Notes: generated from the letters alone by a model not told the origin. A stretch of DNA of 64,000 nt from Sphingobacterium sp. UGAL515B_05 (GCF_033097525.1 NZ_CP109907.1:6262001-6326000), one strand, 5' to 3'; counted from the stretch's first letter, positions 25,744 to 35,287 are shown. Made by a program: numbers and translations.

Positions 25744-27243
25744 TTACCCATTCATACTGATCAAAAATTCTTCATTTGATTTAGTTCCACGCAATTGACC
25801 TTGTAAAAATTCCATGGCCTCTGTAGAATTCATATCAGATAAGTGATTACGAAGTACCCAAATACGTTGTAATGTTTCTTTGTCAGTCAATAGATCATCG
25901 CGACGTGTACTGGAAGCTGTGATATCGATCGCAGGGAAGATACGTTTGTTCGCCAACTTACGATCCAACTGTAATTCCATATTACCTGTACCTTTGAATT
26001 CTTCAAAGATAACTTCATCCATTTTAGAACCTGTATCTGTTAATGCTGTTGCTAAAATTGTCAATGAACCACCGTTTTCGATATTCCGTGCGGCACCAAA
26101 GAAACGTTTCGGCTTATGTAAAGCGTTAGCGTCCACACCACCTGACAAAATTTTACCTGACGCAGGCGCAACTGTGTTATATGCACGAGCCAATCTTGTG
26201 ATTGAGTCTAACAAAATAACGACATCATGTCCACACTCTACCATACGTTTCGCTTTCTCAAGCACGATATTAGCGATTTTCACGTGGCGGTCAGCCGGCT
26301 CATCAAATGTTGAAGAAACAACTTCAGCGCGCACACTTCTCGCCATATCAGTAACCTCCTCAGGACGCTCATCAATTAATAAGATAATCAAATAAACTTC
26401 TGGGTGATTCTTTGCAATAGCATTTGCAACCTCTTTCAACAAGTTTGTTTTACCCGTTTTCGGTTGAGCAACGATTAACCCACGTTGACCTTTACCTATT
26501 GGCGTGAATAAATCCATGATACGTGTCGAATAGTTTCCAACACCCATATCCAAATTTAAACGCTCATCAGGGAATAATGGTGTCAAATAATCAAATGGCA
26601 CACGATCCCGTACCTCAGCAGGATTTTGCCCATTGATAGCTTCAACCCTTACCAAAGGAAAGTATTTTTCACCCTCTTTAGGAGGACGAATACTACCACG
26701 TACCGTATCACCAGTTTTCAAACCAAATAATTTGATCTGAGATTGTGATACATAAATATCATCAGGAGAAGTCAAATAGTTATAATCTGATGAACGTAAG
26801 AAGCCGTAACCATCAGGCATGATCTCCAATACACCCTCATTAACGATCACATTATCGAAATCTGTACTTGAAGAAGTGTTTTCTGCTTTAGGAGTTTGTG
26901 TTGCTTTTTCAGGTTGGGGACCTTTATCTGCTGATGGTGTGTCTTCGGTTGCAACCGGGGTTTCCTCTTGCTCAGAAACTTCACGTTTTCTTACCGTGAC
27001 AGGTTCCGCAGTCTTTACGGTCCGCACACGTTTACGTGTACGTTCAGCATGTTCCTGGTTATCTTCCTCTACTTTAGCTGCTTTTTCAGCTGGCGCTGGA
27101 GCTGCTTCCTCTTCCCCACCAGTATTGCTAATTCTTTCGATTAATTCTTGTTTACGCAATTTATCAGCATCTGCGATACCGATCAACTTAGCAATCTCGC
27201 GCAATTCCGATACGAGTTTAGCGTTTAATTCGTTAATATCCAT
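25744..27243 (-). CDS. rho: Transcription termination factor Rho
   Basis: The 499-residue protein is an RNA-dependent ATPase hexamer that releases transcripts. Seen are an N-terminal helical Rho-N domain (about residues 1-45), a charged low-complexity insertion (about 45-130, rich in Glu, Lys, Pro and Thr) and the cold-shock-like RNA-binding domain (GYGFLRSSDYNY). The motor has Walker A AQPKTGKT, IDERPEEVTDM, Walker B LLDSITRLARAYN and the GGVDANALHKPKRFFG loop. The insertion is a known feature of Bacteroidota Rho proteins. A stand-alone gene. Confidence 0.97.
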   Translation of the reverse strand: MDINELNAKLVSELREIAKLIGIADADKLRKQELIERISNTGGEEEAAPAPAEKAAKVEEDNQEHAERTRKRVRTVKTAEPVTVRKREVSEQEETPVATEDTPSADKGPQPEKATQTPKAENTSSSTDFDNVIVNEGVLEIMPDGYGFLRSSDYNYLTSPDDIYVSQSQIKLFGLKTGDTVRGSIRPPKEGEKYFPLVRVEAINGQNPAEVRDRVPFDYLTPLFPDERLNLDMGVGNYSTRIMDLFTPIGKGQRGLIVAQPKTGKTNLLKEVANAIAKNHPEVYLIILLIDERPEEVTDMARSVRAEVVSSTFDEPADRHVKIANIVLEKAKRMVECGHDVVILLDSITRLARAYNTVAPASGKILSGGVDANALHKPKRFFGAARNIENGGSLTILATALTDTGSKMDEVIFEEFKGTGNMELQLDRKLANKRIFPAIDITASSTRRDDLLTDKETLQRIWVLRNHLSDMNSTEAMEFLQGQLRGTKSNEEFLISMNG

Positions 27244-27545
27244 TAATGTGTTGTGTATGATTTTTGGATTTTTTTTGAGCTTTTTTCTGAATTCTGATTA
27301 CACACTTAAACAAGTTTCCATGATTAAATGTAATGAAGAACTTAATGATTTCTTTTAAACCCGAAGTGGATTAAATATTGAGAACCTAGACAAAGAAAAA
27401 AACAAATTTTGTTATTTCAAAATATTTCAAAAAAAATATTTACTATTGTAGCTAGTAAAACGATTTAACAACATTTTTAGATTGAATTTTATATTTTTTT
27501 TCATAAGTTCGTACCTTTCAAAATTTAAGTTTTTAGATCCCTTAT
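27244..27545. promoter_or_regulatory. Divergent region rho / MFS transporter with a promoter
   Basis: The 302-base gap holds two divergent promoters. On the plus strand TTG (27482-27484), a 19-base spacer and TAAGTTCG (27504-27511) fit the Bacteroidota TTTG-N19-21-TAnnTTTG pattern with one -7 mismatch, 34 bases before the transporter start codon. Long A/T runs fill the rho side; no hairpin or riboswitch was recognised. Confidence 0.5.
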
Positions 27546-29273
27546 ATGGAACAGCAACAAACTAAAACCAATTACCCCGCACTCTACACATTGATTATTG
27601 TGTTTTTCTTTTGGGGGTTCATTGCGGCAGGGAACAGTGTTTTTATACCGTTCTGCAAAAATTACTTTCATTTAGACCAGTTTCAATCCCAGTTAATAGA
27701 CTTTGCTTTTTATACAGCCTATTATATTGGTGCATTGCTACTATTTATTTTCAGTTCAATCGGAGGAAAGGACCTGGTTGGAAAATGGGGATATAAAAAG
27801 AGTATCGTTTACGGTTTACTTTTCTCGGCCTTGGGTGCAGCAGCCATGATTGTTGCTGTCGAAGTAAACTTATATGTTGGTATGTTGTTGGGATTATTCG
27901 TTGTAGCCCTTGGTTTTTCATTACAACAGACTGCAGCAAATCCATTTGCCGTTTTATTGGGCGATCCGAAAACGGGTGCTTCCCGTGTGAACCTAGGTGG
28001 TGGTATCAACTCATTTGGTACAACAATAGGACCTCTTGTTATCGGATTTTCCTTATTCGGAACTTTTGAGCCTATTTCTGACTCCGAGATCGCTAACCTT
28101 CCTTTAAACAAGGTTGTTTATCTTTACATAGGTGTTGGTCTATTGTTCCTACTTGCTGCAGCATTATTTAATTTCAGTAAAAAAGTTCCTGCTGGCATTA
28201 GTGATGAACCAATGGAAAAGGCTAATAAAGCTTTACGTACATTGATCATTATGACCGTACTACTTTTTGGTATGTTCACACCGGTTTTTCTAAGCTATAA
28301 GAGCGATTTAGCCTTGCAGGTAGAGCAGTTACATAAACAGGTTTCAAGTTTAACGGATCAGGTTCAGATTGACCAACTCAAATTGCACATTAAAGAAGTG
28401 GCCAAACCACTCGAAATGCAACGTATGCTATGGTTGGCCGGAGCATTGGTGGTTGTGATCGGCGGTTTATTATTCTCCAATAAGAGTGCACAAAAAAATC
28501 CAGAAGGCTGGGGTGCAATGAAATATCCACAATTGGCTTTGGGTATGCTCGCCCTATTTATCTACGTCGGTATCGAAGTTGCTATCGGTAGTAACCTCGG
28601 GGAATTATTGACATTGAAGGAATTTGGTCATTTGCAATCATCGCAAATTACACCTTATGTATCTATGTATTGGGGGAGTATGATGATTGGTCGTTGGGCC
28701 GGTGCCATTACGGCCTTTAACTTGAGTAAATCGACTAAAAATGGATTATTGATTATCGTTCCTCTGATTGCATTCTCCATTATCATCGGAGTAAATACGC
28801 TTGCAGGATTTGAAATGTCACATCTCTATTATTACGTAGTATGTATTCTTCTTCAAATTGTAGCATTCTATCTAAGTAAAGAAAAACCTGCTCGTACATT
28901 GATTATTTTCGGATTATTTGGAATCATAGCGATGTTAATTGGCCTATTCTCATCGGGTACTATTGCAATCTACGCTTTCTTATCAGGCGGTCTTGCATGT
29001 TCAATTATGTGGTCCTCGATTTTCAGTTTATCGATTGTAGGTTTAGGTAAATATACCGCTCAAGGTTCGGCATTTCTTGTCATGATGATTCTTGGTGGTG
29101 GTGTTCTTCCTCCGATTCAAGGAAAATTAGCGGATATTATCGGCATCCATAACTCGTATATTCTACCATTAATCGGATTCTGTTATGTTGTTTTCTTTGC
29201 GATATTTGTTAAGGGAATATTAACAAAACAAGGAATCAATATTGACGAAATAGAGGCCGAAGGGGGCCATTAA
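27546..29273 (+). CDS. Sugar MFS transporter (FucP-like)
   Basis: The 575-residue protein has about twelve to fourteen membrane helices. It opens with FFFWGFIAAGNSVFIPFCK, and has FYTAYYIGALL and LQQTAANPF, signatures of the FucP/glucose-galactose branch of the major facilitator superfamily. A polar insertion with a coiled-coil look (about residues 215-300) makes it longer than usual. It likely imports a hexose by proton symport. The next gene is an N-acetylglucosamine kinase-like protein, so an amino sugar is a reasonable substrate guess. A terminator follows. Confidence 0.9.
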   Translation: MEQQQTKTNYPALYTLIIVFFFWGFIAAGNSVFIPFCKNYFHLDQFQSQLIDFAFYTAYYIGALLLFIFSSIGGKDLVGKWGYKKSIVYGLLFSALGAAAMIVAVEVNLYVGMLLGLFVVALGFSLQQTAANPFAVLLGDPKTGASRVNLGGGINSFGTTIGPLVIGFSLFGTFEPISDSEIANLPLNKVVYLYIGVGLLFLLAAALFNFSKKVPAGISDEPMEKANKALRTLIIMTVLLFGMFTPVFLSYKSDLALQVEQLHKQVSSLTDQVQIDQLKLHIKEVAKPLEMQRMLWLAGALVVVIGGLLFSNKSAQKNPEGWGAMKYPQLALGMLALFIYVGIEVAIGSNLGELLTLKEFGHLQSSQITPYVSMYWGSMMIGRWAGAITAFNLSKSTKNGLLIIVPLIAFSIIIGVNTLAGFEMSHLYYYVVCILLQIVAFYLSKEKPARTLIIFGLFGIIAMLIGLFSSGTIAIYAFLSGGLACSIMWSSIFSLSIVGLGKYTAQGSAFLVMMILGGGVLPPIQGKLADIIGIHNSYILPLIGFCYVVFFAIFVKGILTKQGINIDEIEAEGGH

Positions 29274-29330
29274 TACCCCTCACTAATTGTAAATAGTACA
29301 CTATTTAAACAATTTTATTACACAGCTCAA

Positions 29331-29366
29331 AAACTGGCTTAACAATATCGTTAAGCCAGTTTTTTT
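29331..29366 (+). terminator. Terminator of the MFS transporter gene
   Basis: A 12-13-bp stem AACTGGCTTAAC/GTTAAGCCAGTT with loop AATATC and a T7 tail. Confidence 0.92.
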
Positions 29367-29514
29367 ATATAGTCACCAAACTACAAAAATTTATTTTTTG
29401 AAAAATACGCGGATAAATTATGATATTTAAAATTAAAAAATGTATTTTCGGGGAATTGATTAATGAATTGATTACTCATTTTATAACGATAAACACAATT
29501 AAAACTACTCAATA

Positions 29515-30378
29515 ATGATAATCATTGCTGACGGGGGATCAACAAAAACAAACTGGTGTTTGTTAGACGATTCGAATAAAAAAATCTACTTCAACACAGA
29601 AGGATACAACCCTTATTTTGTTGATAGTGAATACATTGTAAACTCCCTAAAAAAAGGACTACCGCAAGATTTACCTTTTGAAAAAATCTCAGAAGTAAAC
29701 TATTATGGTGCAGGTGTTCATAACAAGGAAAAGGCACAAATTGTAGTTGATGCCTTAAAACAAGTATTTACTACAGCTGAAGTTGAAGTAGGACACGATC
29801 TTCTTGCAGCAGCAAGAGCATTATTAGGAACTCAAGCCGGATTTGCTGCGATCTTAGGAACAGGAACAAACTCTTGTCTCTATGATGGCAAAGAAATCAC
29901 ATTAAACATCGACTCAGGTGCTTACATTTTAGGTGATGAAGGTTCTGGTAGTTATATTGGTAAAAAATTATTGGCAGACTATGTTCGTAATTTGATGCCT
30001 AAAGATGTTAAAGAAGTATTCTATAACACGTATAAAATGACAAAAGACGAAATTATGGACGCGGTTTATACCAAACCTATGCCAAATCGTTTTTGTGCTA
30101 GCTTTAGCAAATTTGTCTATGACAACAACGTAAATATCGAATATACACGTAATATCGTTGATGAAGCTTTTGAAGCATTTTTCAGAAACCTTGTTAGCAA
30201 ATACCCTAATTATCAAAGCTATACTTTCAACTGTATTGGTTCGGTAGGTTATAATTTCAGAAATGTTTTGGCTGAAAAAGCTGAGCAATATGGAATGAAA
30301 GTAGGCAAGATCTTACGTTCTCCTATCGACGATTTAGTACAATTCCACATCGATAGAGCGGCAGCAACTGCCAAATAA
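29515..30378 (+). CDS. N-acetylglucosamine kinase-like protein (BadF/BcrA family)
   Basis: The 287-residue protein has ASKHA-fold signatures. IADGGSTKTNWCLLD (residues 3-17) is the phosphate 1 site. AILGTGTNSCLYDG (about 117-130) is the phosphate 2 site, and GDEGSGSYIGKKLL (about 143-156) also fits. It matches the BadF/BadG/BcrA ATPase group that includes mammalian-type GlcNAc kinases. Phosphorylation of GlcNAc or a related amino sugar is inferred, supported by the sugar transporter upstream. The two genes are separated by a terminator, so they are separately transcribed. Confidence 0.82.
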   Translation: MIIIADGGSTKTNWCLLDDSNKKIYFNTEGYNPYFVDSEYIVNSLKKGLPQDLPFEKISEVNYYGAGVHNKEKAQIVVDALKQVFTTAEVEVGHDLLAAARALLGTQAGFAAILGTGTNSCLYDGKEITLNIDSGAYILGDEGSGSYIGKKLLADYVRNLMPKDVKEVFYNTYKMTKDEIMDAVYTKPMPNRFCASFSKFVYDNNVNIEYTRNIVDEAFEAFFRNLVSKYPNYQSYTFNCIGSVGYNFRNVLAEKAEQYGMKVGKILRSPIDDLVQFHIDRAAATAK

Positions 30379-30801
30379 AAAAGAAAAATAATCTTTAACA
30401 TAATGAAAGGTATTCAATAAAATTGGATACCTTTTTTGTTGCTTTTCCCCCACGCTCTTGACCTTGTGGTCGTCTCCTCCATGAAAATCCCTTGCCAATA
30501 TTAATTTCCAATAAACTAATTCATACCGTTTTACAAGACATTTTAATGATTTAATAACAGGAATTTCATCGGTACAAAATAAAAGTATCCTTTTTTTGTA
30601 AAAGAAGATAACAGATTTATTGAATGAAAAATCGTGGCATACAATAATACAAAAAACGGTAAAATAGACCGCTCATGATCGATTCATTTCAGGCAAATCC
30701 GTCAAAGGTGAACTATAGTCCTCAACAGCGGGACAAACAACAAAATCAACAAAGGTCGAGACATCTTTGTAGACATAGATGAATAAACAAATTTATTGCA
30801 A
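30379..30801. other. Intergenic region with one terminator
   Basis: This 423-base AT-rich gap contains the kinase terminator at 30406-30437. I see no further gene. The rest presumably holds the promoter of the phosphatase gene. Confidence 0.5.
30406..30437 (+). terminator. Terminator of the GlcNAc kinase-like gene
   Basis: Stem AAAGGTATTCAA/TTGGATACCTTT with one mismatch, followed by a T run. Confidence 0.85.
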
Positions 30802-31620
30802 ATGAAAAGAAGCCTTGATATACTTGTAATCTCAGATTTACACCTAGGTACCTACGGTAGTAGAGCTAAAGAGCTTTTACTTTACCTAGAGTCCGTATCT
30901 CCCAAAATACTGATACTCAATGGAGACATCGTAGACATTTGGCAATTTAAAAAAAGTTATTTCCCACAGGAACATCTCAAAGTCATCAAAAAAATCATTG
31001 ACATGAGCTCTTCGGGCACAGAGGTGCATTACATCACGGGCAACCACGATGAAATGCTGCGCAAATTTACCGATCTAAAATTAGGTAATATCAAGCTGAG
31101 CAATAAACTACTTCTCTCACTCAATAATCAAAAAGTATGGATCTTTCATGGAGACGTTTTCGACGCATCCATTCATCATTCTAAATGGTTGGCCAAGCTG
31201 GGTGGATGGGGCTATGACAAACTTATACAGCTCAATAATATCATTAATTACTGCCTGGATAAAATGGGTAAGGAGAAATATTCTCTCTCTAAAAAGATCA
31301 AAAACTCTGTTAAAAAAGCCGTCAAGTATATATCGGATTTTGAACATACAGCTACTGAACTAGCGATTGAAAAAAATTATGATTTCGTTATCTGTGGACA
31401 CATCCATCAACCTCAAATCAAAGAAGTTATAACACGAAAAGGAACCTGTACCTATATGAACTCAGGGGACTGGATTGAAAACCTCAGTAGTTTAGAATAT
31501 AAAAATGGAGAATGGAAGCTGTTCTATTTTGAAGAAAACAAAGAACAAATCCTGAAGAATAAAATCATCGATATCCCTCTTTTCAGCCTGGAAGATCTTA
31601 AAAAGATTGTCATATCTTAA
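30802..31620 (+). CDS. UDP-2,3-diacylglucosamine diphosphatase-like phosphoesterase
   Basis: The protein of about 272 residues has the calcineurin-like metallophosphoesterase motifs: SDLHLGTYG, NGDIVDIW, GNHDEML, FHGDVFD and GHIHQPQ. These match the LpxH/LpxH2-type lipid A enzymes of Bacteroidota that hydrolyse UDP-2,3-diacylglucosamine to lipid X at the inner membrane. The assignment is by family resemblance. The ATG at 30802 is chosen over a TTG two codons earlier. A perfect palindromic terminator follows. Confidence 0.85.
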   Translation: MKRSLDILVISDLHLGTYGSRAKELLLYLESVSPKILILNGDIVDIWQFKKSYFPQEHLKVIKKIIDMSSSGTEVHYITGNHDEMLRKFTDLKLGNIKLSNKLLLSLNNQKVWIFHGDVFDASIHHSKWLAKLGGWGYDKLIQLNNIINYCLDKMGKEKYSLSKKIKNSVKKAVKYISDFEHTATELAIEKNYDFVICGHIHQPQIKEVITRKGTCTYMNSGDWIENLSSLEYKNGEWKLFYFEENKEQILKNKIIDIPLFSLEDLKKIVIS

Positions 31621-31652
31621 TGAACACAACGCAGATCTGCATAAAATCAGGA

Positions 31653-31702
31653 AAACCATACAACAAAAAGCCGAGCTAGCTCGGCTTTTTGTTGTATGGT
31701 TT
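31653..31702. terminator. Perfect 50-bp palindrome, bidirectional terminator
   Basis: Two 25-base arms (31653-31677 and 31678-31702) are exact reverse complements with no spacer. The centre is GCCGAGCT/AGCTCGGC, flanked by AAAAA and TTTTT. It lies between two convergent genes and includes part of the stop codon of the leftward hydrolase gene. Confidence 0.9.
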
Positions 31703-32384
31703 ATAACTCAAATGTTGAACCGATTTCCGGCAATGACAATGAAATATCCTCATTTTGGAATTTATCCAAAGCTTGTTGTTTATCGATCGTTATTGGCGGA
31801 AATGAATCGTAATGAATACCAACTACCCGAGCACAATTCACAAATTCAGCGGCTTTAATTGCATCATCCACATCCATTGTATAATGCCCACCAATAGGCA
31901 AAAATGCCCAATCCAGCTTCATGTCTGCCAGCAATTTCATTTCCATGGTTAATGCAGTGTCTCCAGCAAAATAAATTCGCTTGCCTTTTACAGTAAAGAC
32001 AAAACCGACAGGAAACCCACCGTATTGACCATCAGGTGTACTATTGGTATGTGCAGCATATACCATCTTTACCGAACCAAAAGGTAGTTGAACCGTTCCG
32101 CCCAAGTTAAACTCGATAACTTTATCATCAGGTACCCCCTGTCTTCTCACCCAACCTGCCGTTTCAACAATCGCTAAAACAGTGGCACCGCTGTTTTTTT
32201 GAATCGTCGCCATATCTGCCACATGGTCCTGATGTCCATGACTTAAAAAGATATAATCCGGTTTAATTGTATTTACATCGATTTCTTTTGCAAGTGGATT
32301 ATAGGTAACAAATGGATCTAAAAGAACCCTCGTTCCGTCAAAATCAAACTCCACACATGATTGTCCATAATAAGTTGCTTTCAT
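31701..32384 (-). CDS. UPF0173-type metal-dependent hydrolase
   Basis: A metallo-beta-lactamase-fold protein of about 227 residues. The metal-binding SHGHQDHVAD motif, the FAGDTALT Asp and the C-terminal GIHYDSFPPI (His) are visible. It matches the UPF0173 group of small Zn-dependent hydrolases; the substrate is unknown. The ATG at 32384 is preferred because it gives the conserved start KATYYGQSCVEF and lies just past the YbaB stop. An upstream ATG at 32414 would overlap ybaB. It is probably in an operon with ybaB. Confidence 0.88.
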   Translation of the reverse strand: MKATYYGQSCVEFDFDGTRVLLDPFVTYNPLAKEIDVNTIKPDYIFLSHGHQDHVADMATIQKNSGATVLAIVETAGWVRRQGVPDDKVIEFNLGGTVQLPFGSVKMVYAAHTNSTPDGQYGGFPVGFVFTVKGKRIYFAGDTALTMEMKLLADMKLDWAFLPIGGHYTMDVDDAIKAAEFVNCARVVGIHYDSFPPITIDKQQALDKFQNEDISLSLPEIGSTFEL

Positions 32385-32394
32385 GATAATATCG

Positions 32395-32709
32395 CTATTG
32401 ATTAAACAATCCACCTAGTCCTCCTAATCCACCCAACATATCCTTGCTTGCTGCCTGCATTTCAGCCTGGCTGATATTCTCAGCTTGGGCAATTGCCTTA
32501 TTCAAAGCAACCACAAGTAACTCCTCCAATTCTTCCTTATCTGCGTTTGATAAAAATACAGGATCGATGGTAACCTCTTTTATCTCTTTGTTTGCTGTCG
32601 CTACCACACGGATTAGACCACCTTCCACTTCACCAGACACAGAAATTGAATCCAATCTTTTCTTGATTTCCTCCGCCTTTTGCTGGGCTTGAAATAATTT
32701 GTCAAACAT
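32395..32709 (-). CDS. ybaB: YbaB/EbfC family nucleoid-associated protein
   Basis: The 104-residue protein has the helical N terminus (QAQQKAEEIKKRL) and the central VEGGLIRVVATANKEIKEV of the YbaB/EbfC family, small dimeric DNA-binding proteins that coat the nucleoid. The C-terminal tail is Gly-Gly-Leu-Gly-rich, as usual. The hydrolase gene follows with a 10-base gap. Usual recR and dnaX neighbours are absent. Confidence 0.93.
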   Translation of the reverse strand: MFDKLFQAQQKAEEIKKRLDSISVSGEVEGGLIRVVATANKEIKEVTIDPVFLSNADKEELEELLVVALNKAIAQAENISQAEMQAASKDMLGGLGGLGGLFNQ

Positions 32710-32892
32710 ATTTATATCATTTATTTCAGGCCAATTTACAAAAATCTGCGCATACCTACTATTGCTAATTTACTTTCGCCAATGCCTCCCTTTTTTTGAA
32801 AGTGTCTGATCTTATTGACCAGAAAGAACCTTCAGTTCGCTTTCATTGCGCTTGGTGTCTGCGAAGTCAGGAAGGTTTTGTATTTTTGCAAC

Positions 32893-33519
32893 ATGCAAAG
32901 CAATCAAGAAAAACTAGTCGCCCATATTTTGGACCAGTTGGATCTAAATTCGGCAGCTATTCCAGCTGAAACCTACGACACATTGATTTCAGATCGCCCT
33001 CAACTTGTCGACATCGATGATATGATCTCCTATATCAAACGTATCGGGACTGCTCTCGATGCCATCGATAAAACAGTTGAACTGGTTGAAAAAATTGAAG
33101 ACGAAACAAGTATTCTAATCCATAAGCTTAAGTTTATTTCGGCCACTGACAGGCCCAAGGTATTGGTGCTAGACCAAATACAGCCCCTTGAAATAAACCG
33201 TTCGGCCTATCTGCAGGAAGCCATAAAAATTGCAGGTGGTATTCCGGTTACGACAGAAAATGAAGCCGATAAAATCATTGTCATCGGCCATGGGGAACAG
33301 ACATTTATCCAAATCCCACAATTGTTGAATACGGCAGCTATCGCTTCATCCAAAGCTATCGAACTCGATCAGGTCTTTATTATGACCAGTGAACAATTTG
33401 CACAGATTCCCGGATACAATTATTTGAGCGAACTCGAATCCTTAGCCGAAATTCTTCAACCAAAATATTTCGTTTATGGTCATGAAGGAAACGATTGGCT
33501 ACAATTTCAACTAAGCTAA
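32893..33519 (+). CDS. Cytoplasmic BtuF-like (helical backbone metal receptor) protein
   Basis: The 208-residue protein begins at ATG 32893; an upstream in-frame ATG at 32815 gives an implausible 26-residue extension. Residues about 85-205 contain RPKVLVLDQIQP, a helix with IAGGIPV and a GYNYLSE region near the C terminus. This pattern resembles the BtuF/FepB substrate-binding fold, but no signal peptide is present. A cytoplasmic metal- or cofactor-binding role is possible. The family assignment is tentative. A terminator follows. Confidence 0.5.
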   Translation: MQSNQEKLVAHILDQLDLNSAAIPAETYDTLISDRPQLVDIDDMISYIKRIGTALDAIDKTVELVEKIEDETSILIHKLKFISATDRPKVLVLDQIQPLEINRSAYLQEAIKIAGGIPVTTENEADKIIVIGHGEQTFIQIPQLLNTAAIASSKAIELDQVFIMTSEQFAQIPGYNYLSELESLAEILQPKYFVYGHEGNDWLQFQLS

Positions 33520-33540
33520 AGAACCAAAAATATGGGCATA

Positions 33541-33576
33541 AAAAAACAGCTCCGCTAGAACGAGAGCTGTTTTTTA
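33541..33576. terminator. Bidirectional terminator
   Basis: Stem AAAACAGCTC/GAGCTGTTTT with an 11-base loop, A6 on the left and T6 on the right, between two convergent genes. Confidence 0.88.
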
Positions 33577-33588
33577 TGTTTTACAATT

Positions 33589-34656
33589 TTAGTTGTATCT
33601 TCTGCGCAGGACGTTGTATAATTTTTCAACGGTATGCGGCTTCTCGGCCCACTTATTTTTAATCGCATAATTTGTCTGCAAAAACGCGTCCGCTTCCGCG
33701 TAGCTTGTAAACCTATTCAATAATTCGACGGCCTCACTATATGCTAAACTATACCCATTGAACAAATCCTTAATAAATAAGAGTTTGTCATTTAAGCTTA
33801 TTCCTGCTTTAATATCCGTGAGCTTATCGCTATTGCCAGACTGATTCACCTGATAAACACGATTCTGCACGCCGGCTTGTTTCTGTTGAGAGATAATTTC
33901 ATTTAAGGTCAATGGTCTCGCTGGAGCTTCCTCAATGACCGTATTGATTTCTTCCTGAATTAAAACTTCTTGCGGCTGTTCAATAACGACCTCTTTTGGT
34001 TCTTCGATTACTTCTGTAACGAAGACAGTAGGTTCTTCGACTTGCGTAATAGCTTCCTTTTCTGTCGGATAAGCTGGTTCCTCCACTGGGGCAGCTGCAA
34101 AAACAGGGGGAATTGAAGCAACTGGAGGAACAACAGATTCAACAACTTCAGGACTAGACTCTTCCGGTTGTATAGGTTCACTTTCAGAAACAAATGGAGT
34201 TTCTGGCTCTTTCGATTTTACAGTTTCACTTTCAAAGACAAATGGGGTCTCTTTTTCCTCCACGATCGCTTCCTCATTTCCACGGCTGAAATCTTCAACT
34301 GGTTGAGCTTCTTGAACCTCTTTTTGAGGCTGTTCAGCAACAACTTCCTGCGCTGATGTTCGAATGGTCGAAGGTGGGGTAAAATAATCGTTGAAAGCAA
34401 TCTTCTTACTGTCCAAGGCTGCAGTACTTAAAGCATGCTGCGATTGACCTTCCTGAAGAACAGCCTTGGTCTTGAGTAAAGTTATGTATGCTGCCACAGC
34501 CTGTGCTTTCGCTTCCAGTGTTACTAATTCGTTAATTTCGGACAAACTCTCTTGCTCTGACAAGCTTAGATACTGTCCATTTAAATCCTGTAATAAATCG
34601 CCTATCTTATTAAAAATTTCCTCTTTAGTACCCATAGTTCTATTTGAAATCACCAA
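33589..34656 (-). CDS. Hypothetical protein with acidic Glu/Pro/Val-rich linker
   Basis: The 355-residue protein has a helical N-terminal part (about residues 1-75). A low-complexity acidic linker (about 95-235) follows, with repeated Pro-Glu, Val-Glu-Glu and Phe-Val-Ser-Glu-Ser units (for example two FVSESE). The C-terminal domain (about 270-355, LNDKLLFIKDLFNGYSLAYS) is conserved-looking. There is no signal peptide. The layout resembles uncharacterised Bacteroidota proteins; the function is unknown. It is the last host gene before the phage region. Confidence 0.7.
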   Translation of the reverse strand: MVISNRTMGTKEEIFNKIGDLLQDLNGQYLSLSEQESLSEINELVTLEAKAQAVAAYITLLKTKAVLQEGQSQHALSTAALDSKKIAFNDYFTPPSTIRTSAQEVVAEQPQKEVQEAQPVEDFSRGNEEAIVEEKETPFVFESETVKSKEPETPFVSESEPIQPEESSPEVVESVVPPVASIPPVFAAAPVEEPAYPTEKEAITQVEEPTVFVTEVIEEPKEVVIEQPQEVLIQEEINTVIEEAPARPLTLNEIISQQKQAGVQNRVYQVNQSGNSDKLTDIKAGISLNDKLLFIKDLFNGYSLAYSEAVELLNRFTSYAEADAFLQTNYAIKNKWAEKPHTVEKLYNVLRRRYN

Positions 34657-34981
34657 TTAATCATTTATAATACTTATACCTTCAATCGACCGAAAAGTGG
34701 AAAACTCAATCCTTTGATTTAGAAATATTTGGATTTACCTTCACTTTTTTGCTACCCAAATTTAATATTTAATTCTGATATAATGCCGTTAAGTTACTGT
34801 ACACAAACATTATAACAAGATTGAATACACTTCGTTGTAAATTATTTGTAAATCTTTCTACAAAACTTGACAGAAGTGCCCTGCCCTATTCCCAAATATC
34901 CTAAATAAAATAAACTTTTTTCAATAACACTATCGTTATGTTGTAATATGTTTTTATATTTGCAATGTTATCGTTTTGGTT
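34657..34981. promoter_or_regulatory. Host-phage junction region and early phage promoter
   Basis: This 325-base AT-rich stretch lies between the last host gene and the first phage gene, so the prophage end is probably here. No attachment repeat can be proven without the right end. TATATTTG (34955-34962) is a perfect -7 box 19 bases before the first phage ATG. The box TTATCGTT (34969-34976) and a similar TATCGTT (34931-34937) flank it, with ATAAC/GTTAT (34924-34939) overlapping the upstream copy. These could be repressor sites. Phage identity of the downstream DNA is inferred from gene content. Confidence 0.4.
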
Positions 34982-35287
34982 ATGTCGCGTTATGTTACTA
35001 ATTCTGGATTACTTGACACTGATTTAGAATTGTTAGTGCTTACCAAACTGAGGAAGTTGGAGATTGGAGGAAAGCTTATTGTATCGGAGGTGGCTAAGAG
35101 AGATCCTGAGGGATTTATCAAGGTCATTAAAAGATTGATCAGCTGCGGATGGAGTGAATACGAATTTTCCAACGACTACACAGAGGTTAAGCGCTTGGAC
35201 TTGCCGGATTTTGCTCGTGATTACTATCGCGAGCAATTAAGGGCACTAAAGCTTAACGAAAATGAAACCAAATTTCACAGAGAGTAA
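34982..35287 (+). CDS. Phage hypothetical protein (101 aa)
   Basis: First gene of the rightward phage operon, 101 residues, starting at the ATG at 34982. It is charged and mostly helical (LELLVLTKLRKLEIGGKL, then a WSEYEFSNDYTE segment). The N-terminal half could form a small winged-helix or helical DNA-binding unit, but no motif is certain. It overlaps the next gene by 26 bases. Position next to a -7 box suggests early expression. Confidence 0.55.
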   Translation: MSRYVTNSGLLDTDLELLVLTKLRKLEIGGKLIVSEVAKRDPEGFIKVIKRLISCGWSEYEFSNDYTEVKRLDLPDFARDYYREQLRALKLNENETKFHRE

